DNA of 64,000 bases from Caulobacteraceae bacterium UBA5005. Its GTDB lineage: Bacteria > Pseudomonadota > Alphaproteobacteria > Caulobacterales > Caulobacteraceae. The notes under the pieces are model-generated. The model did not search any database and was not told where the DNA came from. It saw only the letters and a list, made by a program, of their open reading frames with translations. Made by a program: the position numbers and the translations under genes. Positions 57,456 through 64,000 of this stretch are shown here, in pieces (positions within the stretch are counted from its first letter, which is position 1; each line of letters opens with the position of its first letter). The stretch covers positions 18,811 to 82,810 of the forward strand of contig DGYN01000037.1 of the NCBI GenBank assembly GCA_002398405.1, written 5' to 3'.

Positions 57456-59327
57456 CTAGGTGCTGGTCGCCGGGGCCATGGGGAGTTCAAGGTAGGACGC
57501 TCGGGCCGCGTCGTGGAAAATGGTCTGGTTGGCGATAATGCCCTTCGCATCCACGCCGATCGCATTGCCGGTATTCATGTTGCGGTCGTACTGCGGGAAG
57601 TTGCTGGACGACACCTGCAAGCGAAGGCGGTGTCCTTTTGGGACGACGATGCTCGTCTGGCCGACCCCGACGACGACGTCATAGACCTCGCCCGGCTTCG
57701 TCGGCTCGGGCTTACCCTTAAAGTTGCGGCCGCTCATTCGCAGTAAGCCCTCGCAGAGATTGATGGACTTCCCGTCCGGCCGTACGTGCGTCAACTTGGC
57801 GGTGAAGTCGGTGTCCTTGGCCGAGGTGGAGGCGAACAGCCGAAGGGTGATCGGACCTGACACCTCCATCTCCTGTTCGAAAGGCGCGGTGGTGTAGATG
57901 AGAACGTCCGGACGGCCTTCGATGGATGATTGATCCAAGGGGCCCGCCCGCATGCCGGGGACGTTCAGGCCGCCGATCATCGCTCCGCCCACCGTCGGCA
58001 CGGGTTTTTCGGGATCGTAGACGAAACGGTCGGCGGATTCTCCCGCGGGCTTGGCTTTCGAAAGCGCCCCGTCCCCGGCGACGCCGTTCGCCTTGCCAGT
58101 GCTCCGCAGATAGAGCTTAGTTCTCGTCATTCCGGCGGGCGGCCACGCCTGGGCGGTGCGCCACGCGTTGGGGCCCATGACGAAGTAACGGACAGTCGGC
58201 AGAGAGACGGCCTTGCCGCGGACGTATCGGTCGAAGAAGGCGATCTGCATCGCGTTGATGCCGGAACCCTCGTTGGAGGCTGTGGGTCCGAAGTCCAGTT
58301 CGCCAAGCTCGCGCTGAAAAACCATCCCGTGCTGCCAGGGCCCGGCGATGATGTGCTGACCCTCGCGGGCGGCGGTTGAACCGGCCTTTCGGCGCAGATC
58401 GGCGAAGGCCGCGAACTGGCTCCAGGCGACCGGATCGTACCAGCCGCATTCATGCATGGTCGGATAGGTGAGGCGCTCATAGGGCGTTCCAGGCCCCAGG
58501 CTTGGTTCCACGTCGCGGGATAGCCGGTAGTCGAGCAACTCCTTCAGGCGTCCGTATTTGGTCACCGGCGCGCCGCGCAGCGGCAGATGCAGGTAGGTTT
58601 CCTGCGGGTGGGTGCGCATTCGTGCCAGCACGAGCTTGGCGTCACCCATGTCCTGGCCCTGGGCGGCCAGGCGGTCGATCTCGCCGGCCGCCTCGTTGGG
58701 AAGCCAGATCAAGGTTTGGATCAATGGCATGGCGCCGCCGGCCAGGGGAGGGGGAGCGCCCGCCACCCGGCCGCTTTCTTGATAGCCTCCGGTCCAGGTG
58801 CCCATGGCCTTGAGGTGTGGCGGCTTGAGCAGCGCGGCGCGCACCTGGAAGCCGGCCTGGTGGCTGGCGCCCACCGTGCCGATCTGGCCGTTGCACCAGG
58901 GTTGGGCAGCCAGCCACTCGATCGTGTCGTAACCATCGCGGCCATTGTGATCCTTCGGATCAGCGGGATCGAAGTCACCGCCGGACTCGAACCGCCCTCG
59001 GACATCCGAGCCCATGAAGGCGTAGCCGGCGGCGAGAAGCTCGCTGATCAGGGACAACCGCTCCGGCCGCGCATAGGTTTTTCGGTTGAGCGACCGGTGC
59101 AGGATGCAGGGGAAGGGGCCCTCGCCTGGGGGAATCCAGAGGCTCGCCGCCATTTTTGTCCCGTCGCGAGTCGGGACCAGGACGAGATCGGTGTGCTTCA
59201 CGCCCGGCGGCAGGCTTGCGCCGCCTGGTCTGGGAGGAGCCAGGCCCCCGGTCGTGTCCTGGGCGAGGACCGGGCTGGCGAACACGCTCGCTGCGGTGCT
59301 GGCCATCAGCTGGCGCCGGTCGATCAT
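57456..59327 (-). CDS. CocE/NonD family hydrolase, exported
   Basis: A 623-residue protein with a Tat-like or Sec leader (MIDRRQLMASTAASVFASPV). Mature: X-Pro dipeptidyl-peptidase type alpha/beta-hydrolase with the Ser elbow GTVGASHQAG (near 155) and later His, then the C-terminal jelly-roll domain (about 400-620: EVSGPITLRLFASTSAKDTD and HRLRLQVSSSNFP). CocE-like enzymes hydrolyse acyl esters or amides. GGGAGG precedes the ATG at 59327; the upstream open frame to 59771 is an antisense shadow of hisD. It interrupts the usual murA-hisD cluster on the opposite strand. Confidence 0.85.
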   Translation of the reverse strand: MIDRRQLMASTAASVFASPVLAQDTTGGLAPPRPGGASLPPGVKHTDLVLVPTRDGTKMAASLWIPPGEGPFPCILHRSLNRKTYARPERLSLISELLAAGYAFMGSDVRGRFESGGDFDPADPKDHNGRDGYDTIEWLAAQPWCNGQIGTVGASHQAGFQVRAALLKPPHLKAMGTWTGGYQESGRVAGAPPPLAGGAMPLIQTLIWLPNEAAGEIDRLAAQGQDMGDAKLVLARMRTHPQETYLHLPLRGAPVTKYGRLKELLDYRLSRDVEPSLGPGTPYERLTYPTMHECGWYDPVAWSQFAAFADLRRKAGSTAAREGQHIIAGPWQHGMVFQRELGELDFGPTASNEGSGINAMQIAFFDRYVRGKAVSLPTVRYFVMGPNAWRTAQAWPPAGMTRTKLYLRSTGKANGVAGDGALSKAKPAGESADRFVYDPEKPVPTVGGAMIGGLNVPGMRAGPLDQSSIEGRPDVLIYTTAPFEQEMEVSGPITLRLFASTSAKDTDFTAKLTHVRPDGKSINLCEGLLRMSGRNFKGKPEPTKPGEVYDVVVGVGQTSIVVPKGHRLRLQVSSSNFPQYDRNMNTGNAIGVDAKGIIANQTIFHDAARASYLELPMAPATST

Positions 59328-59453
59328 CTCATCCTCCCAGAGCTTCAAGGGCTCATAATTGTTGTGGAGACAAACTATCTCCAGACCCACACATTTTGGA
59401 AGCCTCCTGCGCCGCCCTAGGAACCCGCGACGGCTTGCTCTAGATAGCGCGCC

Positions 59454-60734
59454 ATGCGCCGCTTCGACGCCACCAGCCCCGGTTTCGAGACCGCCTTCGC
59501 CGCCTTCCTGAACGAGCGGCGGGGATCGCCTGCTGATGTCGACAAGGCGGCCGCTGATATCCTTGAAGGGGTCAGGACAGGCGGCATCGCGGCGGTCCTC
59601 GACTACGGTCGCCGCTTCGACAAGGCCGACCTCACCGAGGAGACGATCCGCGTCACCGACGCCGAGATCGACGCCGGCGCGGCCCAGACCCCCGTCGAGG
59701 TTCGCGAAGCCATCGATTTCGCCGCCACCAGAATACGCGCCTATCACACCCGCCAGCGTCCTGCCGACCAAGCCTGGACTGATGAGGCCGGGGTCGAACT
59801 TGGATGGCGCTGGACCGCGCTTGAGGCCGTCGGCCTCTACGTACCCGGAGGCCGCGCGGCCTATCCGTCAACAGTCCTGATGAACGCCATTCCTGCCAAG
59901 GTCGCCGGCGTCGAGCGTATCGCCATGGTGACGCCGCCGGGCCGCCTTGAACCCGCGGTCCTTGCCGCCGCCAAAGTCGCGGGGGTCAGCGAGATTTGGC
60001 GCGTTGGCGGGGCTCAGGCCGTGGCCGCGCTCGCCTATGGCGCGGGCCCGATCGCCCCGGTGGACAAGATCGTCGGACCGGGCAACGCCTTTGTCACCGC
60101 GGCTAAGCGCCGCCTCTACGGCGTCGTCGGCATCGACGCCCTGGCGGGACCCTCTGAGATTGTCGTCGTCGCCGACGCGAACAACGATCCCGCCTGGATC
60201 GCCGCCGATCTCCTCTCCCAGGCCGAGCACGACCCCGACGCCCAGTCGATCCTCATCACACCTGACGCCGCCTTCGCGGACGCCGTCGCGGCAGCCGTGG
60301 AAGGTCAGCTCAATACGCTTTCCACCGGCAGGGACGCCGCCGCTTCCTGGGCGGCCCACGGCGCGATCATTGTGGCCCCTCTCGGCCAGTCCCCCACCCT
60401 GGTAAACGCCATCGCCCCCGAGCACGTCGAGTTCTGCCTCGACGAGCCCGAGCGCTATGCTGACCTCGTCCGGCACGCCGGAGCGATCTTCCTTGGCCGC
60501 TATACGCCTGAGGCGATCGGTGACTATGTGGCCGGGTCGAACCACGTCCTTCCGACCTCGCGCGCCGCCAGGTTCCAGTCCGGGCTCTCGCTCTTCGACT
60601 TCATCAAGCGCACTTCGATCGTCAAATGCAGCCCGGCGGCCTTTGCTATCCTGGGCCCGCAGACGGCCGCCCTGGCCAAGGCCGAGGGCTTGCCCGCGCA
60701 CGAACGCTCGGCGACCATCCGAAGCAATGGCTGA
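59454..60734 (+). CDS. hisD: Histidinol dehydrogenase
   Basis: A 426-residue enzyme performing the last two steps of histidine synthesis, NAD- and zinc-dependent. Signatures: GLYVPGGRAAYPSTVLMNAI (about 124-143), WRVGGAQAVAALAYGAGPIA, DKIVGPGNAFVTAAKRRLYG, LAGPSEIVVVAD, LLSQAEHDPDAQSILI and the zinc His regions EHVEF and GNHVL-like SNHVLPTSRAARF. It overlaps the next gene by eight bases. Confidence 0.96.
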   Translation: MRRFDATSPGFETAFAAFLNERRGSPADVDKAAADILEGVRTGGIAAVLDYGRRFDKADLTEETIRVTDAEIDAGAAQTPVEVREAIDFAATRIRAYHTRQRPADQAWTDEAGVELGWRWTALEAVGLYVPGGRAAYPSTVLMNAIPAKVAGVERIAMVTPPGRLEPAVLAAAKVAGVSEIWRVGGAQAVAALAYGAGPIAPVDKIVGPGNAFVTAAKRRLYGVVGIDALAGPSEIVVVADANNDPAWIAADLLSQAEHDPDAQSILITPDAAFADAVAAAVEGQLNTLSTGRDAAASWAAHGAIIVAPLGQSPTLVNAIAPEHVEFCLDEPERYADLVRHAGAIFLGRYTPEAIGDYVAGSNHVLPTSRAARFQSGLSLFDFIKRTSIVKCSPAAFAILGPQTAALAKAEGLPAHERSATIRSNG

Positions 60735-61191
60735 TCACCACCTCCAGTCCGTTGTCATCGATGAGGCCCTGCTTGGAGCCTCGACGAGGGATCAGGACCA
60801 GGAGCGGCAGGTCGCCATCTTCGATCTCCTGGAAAAGAACGAGTTCGAGCCCGAGGGTGCGGAAGGCGGCCCCTACGATCTCTTCATCACCATTGTCGAA
60901 AACCGTCTCGCCCTGGACATCAAAGGTCCCAACTATCAGCGCCGTCACCTGCTGTCGCTCAGCCCCTTCAAGGGCATCCTCAAGGACTATTTCATGGTCT
61001 GCGAGAGCTACTATGACGCCATCCGCCGCTCGACTCCGCAACAGATCGAGGCCCTCGACATGGGCCGCCGCGGTCTCCACAACGAGGGCTCGGAGCTCCT
61101 GCGCGCCCGCCTGGCCGGAAAGGTCGCCACCGACCACGACACCGCGCGGCGTCTCTTCACCCTCATCTGTGCGCTGCACTGGCGGTGGTAG
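60727..61191 (+). CDS. UPF0262 family protein
   Basis: A 154-residue cytoplasmic protein (RDQDQERQVAIFDLLEKNEF; GPYDLFITIVENRLALDIKG; LSLSPFKGILKDYFMVCESY). The UPF0262 family is alphaproteobacterial, of unknown function, and regularly lies after hisD. It overlaps the hisD end by eight bases, so translation is coupled. Confidence 0.9.
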   Translation: MADHHLQSVVIDEALLGASTRDQDQERQVAIFDLLEKNEFEPEGAEGGPYDLFITIVENRLALDIKGPNYQRRHLLSLSPFKGILKDYFMVCESYYDAIRRSTPQQIEALDMGRRGLHNEGSELLRARLAGKVATDHDTARRLFTLICALHWRW

Positions 61192-61638
61192 ATGGCGCCC
61201 CGTCCCGATGCCGTGCTTTTTGCCTGCAACATCAACTCGGTCCGCTCGCCCATGGCCGAGGCCATGGTCAAGCTGCTCTACGGCCTGGAGATCTACGTCG
61301 ACAGCTGCGGCGTCGCCCCGGAACCTGAGCTCGATCCCTTCGTCATCGAGGTGATCGACGAGCTGGGCGGGGACCTCTCACATCACCGTCCCAAGTCCTT
61401 CGACGACCTGGTGGACACATCCTTCGACCTGGTCATCACCCTTACCCCCCAGGCCCACCACAAGGCGCTCGATCTGGCCGACGGGCGGGCGATGGAGACG
61501 GTCTATTGGCCGACCCCCGACCCCACCACTGTCACCGGTTCGCGGGAGCAAATCCTCGAAGCTTATCGCGCCACCCGCGACTATATCCGCGCCAAAATCA
61601 CCGAGCGTTTCGGTAGCCCCTCGACCGCGGGCGGTTGA
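61192..61638 (+). CDS. Low-molecular-weight phosphatase family protein
   Basis: A 148-residue protein with the P-loop CNINSVRSP near residue 12 (CX5RS) and the general-acid Asp in WPTPDPT (near 105). Cys, Arg and Asp of the LMW-PTP/arsenate-reductase fold are present. It could dephosphorylate protein tyrosine or reduce arsenate; context (hisD-infA cluster) does not decide. The start abuts the UPF0262 stop. Confidence 0.85.
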   Translation: MAPRPDAVLFACNINSVRSPMAEAMVKLLYGLEIYVDSCGVAPEPELDPFVIEVIDELGGDLSHHRPKSFDDLVDTSFDLVITLTPQAHHKALDLADGRAMETVYWPTPDPTTVTGSREQILEAYRATRDYIRAKITERFGSPSTAGG

Positions 61639-61710
61639 CGAAAACCGCCAACCGGCTCATGGCAAAGGCGTGCGGCAAGATCGTCGCCGCTGCAGGATAA
61701 AAAGGGCCGC

Positions 61711-61929
61711 ATGGCTAAGGAAGAACTTCTGGAATTCCCGGGCACGGTGAGCGAACTGCTCCCCAACGCGACCTTCCGCGTGACGCTCGAAAACGACCAT
61801 GAAATCATCGCCCACACTGCCGGCAAGATGCGCAAGAACCGCATCCGCGTCCTGGCCGGCGACAAGGTCCTGGTCGAGATGACGCCCTACGATCTTACCA
61901 AGGGCCGCATCACCTACCGCTTCAAGTAG
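61711..61929 (+). CDS. infA: Translation initiation factor IF-1
   Basis: A 72-residue OB-fold protein, exactly the family length: [60 protein letters not shown] and KGRITYRFK. It binds the 30S A site during initiation. Confidence 0.97.
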   Translation: MAKEELLEFPGTVSELLPNATFRVTLENDHEIIAHTAGKMRKNRIRVLAGDKVLVEMTPYDLTKGRITYRFK

Positions 61930-61940
61930 GGCCGGGGCCC

Positions 61941-62507
61941 ATGCTCGTCCTCGCGAGCGCCAGCCCACGCCGCGTCCAGCTCCTGGCCCAGGCCGGGATC
62001 GCGCCGGACGCCGTCGATCCAGCCGATATCGACGAAACCCCCCAGAAAGACGAACTCCCCCGGCGCCTGGCCTTTCGCTTGGCGCAGGAAAAGGCTGCCG
62101 CCGTCGCGGCGCGCCATCCAGACGCCTATGTGCTCGCCGCCGACACCCTCGTCGCCGTCGGGCGGCGGATCCTCAACAAGCCGGTGGATGAGGCCGATGC
62201 GCGCCGGATGCTTGCGCTCCTCTCAGGCCGCGCTCATCGCGTCATGACCGGCGTCGCGGTGATCGCGCCGGGCGGCCGCCAGGCCTCGCGCCTTTCCGAA
62301 ACCCGGCTTTCCTTCAAGCGCCTGACCAAGGCCGAGATCGACGGCTTCATCGCCTCCGGCGACTGGCAGGACGCGGCCGGCGCCTACAAGATCCACCAGA
62401 GGGCCGGCGCCTTCGTCACCCAACTTTCCGGCTCCTTCACCGGCGTCGTCGGCCTGCCGCTCTACGAAACAATCGCCCTCCTCGAAGGTCTGGGCTGGAA
62501 GAGATGA
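61941..62507 (+). CDS. maf: Maf-like nucleotide pyrophosphatase
   Basis: A 188-residue protein: MLVLASASPRRVQLLAQAGI signature with S-x-R-R, DIDETPQKDELP, VLAADTLVAVGRRILNKPVD, GRAHRVMTGVAVI and QDAAGAYKIHQRAGAFVTQL. Maf proteins hydrolyse non-canonical nucleoside triphosphates. It lies 11 bases after infA, and its 3' end overlaps the RNase gene by four bases. Confidence 0.94.
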   Translation: MLVLASASPRRVQLLAQAGIAPDAVDPADIDETPQKDELPRRLAFRLAQEKAAAVAARHPDAYVLAADTLVAVGRRILNKPVDEADARRMLALLSGRAHRVMTGVAVIAPGGRQASRLSETRLSFKRLTKAEIDGFIASGDWQDAAGAYKIHQRAGAFVTQLSGSFTGVVGLPLYETIALLEGLGWKR

Positions 62508-63541
62508 GCCGCGCCGTCTTCCTCGACCGCTCCGCTGGCGAGGCGAGGGGTGTCGTCACCCTCAACGGCAAACCCGAACGTCTCCTCATAGAACGCGACA
62601 GCGACATCGCCTGCCAGCGCCTTTCCGCCGTCATGACCGCCCGTGTCGCCCTTATCGACAAGGCGCTCGCCACCGCGTTCCTGCAGCTTCCTGAGGGCCG
62701 CGAAGCCATCCTCCCCATCGACACCAAACGCCTGCTGGTCGAAGGCGCCTCCCTCGAGATCGAGATCACCGCCGAGGCCCGCCGCGGCAAGGGAGCGGTC
62801 GCCAGGCTGATTGGCCCCTCCAGCGGCCCTCCGCGCCTCATCAAGCCCGGCCTGGCCCTTGAAGACCGCCTTGCGCTGCTGGTCCCCAGCGCCGCGCCCA
62901 TCATCGGAGGCGATGCGCGCCAGGCCGCCGACGAGGCCCAGGACGCCGCCGTCGCCACTGTCCATCCGCTTCCCGGCGGCGGCTCCATCGCCATTGAGGC
63001 CACCCGGGCGCTGACCGCAGTCGACGTCGATCTGGGAAGCCGTCAGGGCGGAGACGCCCCCCGCGCCGCGCGGCAGGCGAACCTCGCCGCCATCAACGAG
63101 GCCGCCCGGCTGCTGCGCCTCAAGGGCCTTTCGGGCCTCATCGTCATTGACCTTGCCGGCAAGGGCCACGACGGCGCCGCCATGAGCACCGAGGCCAAGC
63201 GCGCCTTTGCCCCCGATGGCGCCGGGGTCTCCATCGGCCCGATCAGCCGCTTCGGCCTCTTTGAACTCGCCGTCCCGCGGACGACCACGCCGATCGCCGA
63301 TCGCCTGCTGGACGAGACAGGCGCCCTTAACTCCGAGACTGTCGCACTGGATCTCCTCCGCGCCCTGGAGCGCGAAGGCCGCGCCGACCCGGGGGCCCGT
63401 CTTGTCGCCACCGCGGCTCCGGAGGTCGCCGCCGCCGCCCGGCCTCACGAGGCCGCGCTCACCGCCCGCCTGGGCCCCCGTTTCGCGATCAAGGCCGACC
63501 CGGCCCTTGCGCGGCCAAAATACGAGATCTTGTCCCGATGA
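62504..63541 (+). CDS. Ribonuclease E/G family protein, short form
   Basis: A 345-residue protein related to the catalytic core of RNase E/G: GGGSIAIEATRALTAVDVDL, AARQANLAAINEAARLLRLK, GLSGLIVIDLAGKG and a final Ser-rich catalytic-end pattern (RFGLFELAVPRTTTPI). Metal ligands DVD and DLAG are in place. It lacks the S1 domain at full length and the C-terminal scaffold, a short version that is typical next to maf and yacG in this lineage. It probably acts in RNA maturation. Confidence 0.85.
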   Translation: MSRAVFLDRSAGEARGVVTLNGKPERLLIERDSDIACQRLSAVMTARVALIDKALATAFLQLPEGREAILPIDTKRLLVEGASLEIEITAEARRGKGAVARLIGPSSGPPRLIKPGLALEDRLALLVPSAAPIIGGDARQAADEAQDAAVATVHPLPGGGSIAIEATRALTAVDVDLGSRQGGDAPRAARQANLAAINEAARLLRLKGLSGLIVIDLAGKGHDGAAMSTEAKRAFAPDGAGVSIGPISRFGLFELAVPRTTTPIADRLLDETGALNSETVALDLLRALEREGRADPGARLVATAAPEVAAAARPHEAALTARLGPRFAIKADPALARPKYEILSR

Positions 63542-63696
63542 ACGCCACGGCCTGCCCTCTCTGCAAAAAGCCCACGGACCCGGCCTACAAGCCCTTCTGC
63601 TCAAAGCGCTGCGCCGACGTCGATCTCTCGCGTTGGCTCAAGGGCAGCTACGCCATCCCTGGCAAGAGCCAGGACGAGGAAGCCAGCGAGGACTGA
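63538..63696 (+). CDS. yacG: DNA gyrase inhibitor YacG
   Basis: A 52-residue zinc protein with the CPLCKKP...FCSKRCADVDL arrangement (four Cys) and WLKGSYAIPG. It binds gyrase in E. coli. The ATG overlaps the RNase gene stop. It is followed by a strong terminator. Confidence 0.9.
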   Translation: MNATACPLCKKPTDPAYKPFCSKRCADVDLSRWLKGSYAIPGKSQDEEASED

Positions 63697-63749
63697 CCCT
63701 CCTTCGCTTATCTCGGCCAGTCGCCGAGTGACGTTTTTGGTTCGACCCA

Positions 63750-63784
63750 GCCCGTCCCGCTCCAAAGCGGGGCGGGCCTTTTTC
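63750..63784 (+). terminator. Rho-independent terminator
   Basis: The stem GCCCGTCCCGCT / AGCGGGGCGGGC followed by CTTTTT. It ends the murA-side operon and precedes the tRNA genes. Confidence 0.85.
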
Positions 63785-63845
63785 ATACCGGCTCGGCAGT
63801 GGACAGCCCCGCGGCCCTCGCCTATAGACGCGCTCCCAACGGTGC

Positions 63846-63921
63846 GCCTGGATAGCTCAGTTGGTAGAGCAGCGGATTGAAAATCCGCGTGTCGCTGGTT
63901 CGATTCCGGCTCTAGGCACCA
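63846..63921 (+). tRNA. tRNA-Phe (GAA)
   Basis: GCCTGGATAGCTCAGTTGG...CTAGGCACCA, anticodon loop TTGAAAA (anticodon GAA) and T-loop TTCGATTC. The acceptor pairs fully except one G-T wobble. CCA is encoded. Position after yacG is typical. Confidence 0.94.
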
Positions 63922-63936
63922 TAAACACACAAGAAT

Positions 63937-64000
63937 GCGGGAGTGGCTCAGTGGTAGAGCACTGCCTTGCCATGGCAGGGGTCGCGAGTTCGAGTCTCGT
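63937..64000 (+). tRNA. tRNA-Gly (GCC), cut by the window end
   Basis: GCGGGAGTGGCTCAGTGGTA with anticodon loop TTGCCAT (anticodon GCC) and T-arm GCGAGTTCGAGTCTCGT up to the edge; the acceptor 3' strand lies outside. Confidence 0.9.

Noticed and set aside
59328..59771. N-terminal extension of the CocE-like gene up to 59771
   Set aside because: The extra residues are the antisense of hisD; a ribosome-binding site and a proper leader begin at 59327.

Overview
The window is GC-rich alphaproteobacterial chromosome, most likely Caulobacteraceae (Phenylobacterium/Caulobacter-like). The support is the gene order murA - DUF2948 - hisD - UPF0262 - low-molecular-weight phosphatase - infA - maf - RNase E/G - yacG - tRNA-Phe at the right end, several hybrid histidine kinases, and SOS boxes of the alphaproteobacterial type GTTC-N7-GTTC. 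The genus is an inference.

Layout. 1-1.8 kb: an XRE repressor with three palindromic operators and small phage-like genes. 1.8-23.6 kb: ordinary chromosome, with serine hydrolases, a four-PAS hybrid kinase, a hydrolase/membrane protein/winged-helix operon behind a perfect palindrome, a CBS-type hybrid kinase, an OmpA lipoprotein, a CheY-like regulator, PhzF, a c-type cytochrome, a SleB-type cell-wall hydrolase and small conserved genes. 23.69-54.35 kb: a podovirus-like element. 54.4-64 kb: housekeeping genes and tRNA-Thr, tRNA-Phe and tRNA-Gly.

The element encodes Sf6-type small terminase, large terminase, P22-type portal, two scaffold-like proteins, an N4-gp56-type major capsid protein, SU10-type adaptors, fibres, a tail nozzle, candidate internal proteins, a holin, and Rz with an embedded Rz1. 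No integrase, repressor, replication or recombination gene is visible between the host flanks. It therefore looks like a domesticated or defective particle locus, perhaps comparable to a gene transfer agent.

The most unusual part is 23.7-42.4 kb. Seven genes for exported lipoproteins or membrane-anchored proteins are inserted between the packaging and head genes. Six of them have a perfect LexA box (GTTC-N7-GTTC) just upstream and the seventh has a degenerate one. Five sit on the strand opposite the phage genes and end tail-to-tail against a phage gene or a plus-strand cargo gene; one more minus-strand copy has only a remnant beside it. The cargo genes include a GH19-like peptidoglycan hydrolase, a DUF6973-like protein and two unknown Ala/Pro-rich proteins. 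The insertions are bounded by duplicated phage sequence: a 189-bp repeat before the terminase, a 54-bp repeat before the capsid gene, and a 267-bp repeat made of a scaffold 3' end plus a portal 3' end. This looks like stacked effector/immunity-style cassettes acquired by homologous recombination at fixed spots in a phage-derived locus, with the protective partner under SOS control. Biochemical functions of the cassettes are inference; the repeats, boxes and orientations are read directly from the sequence.
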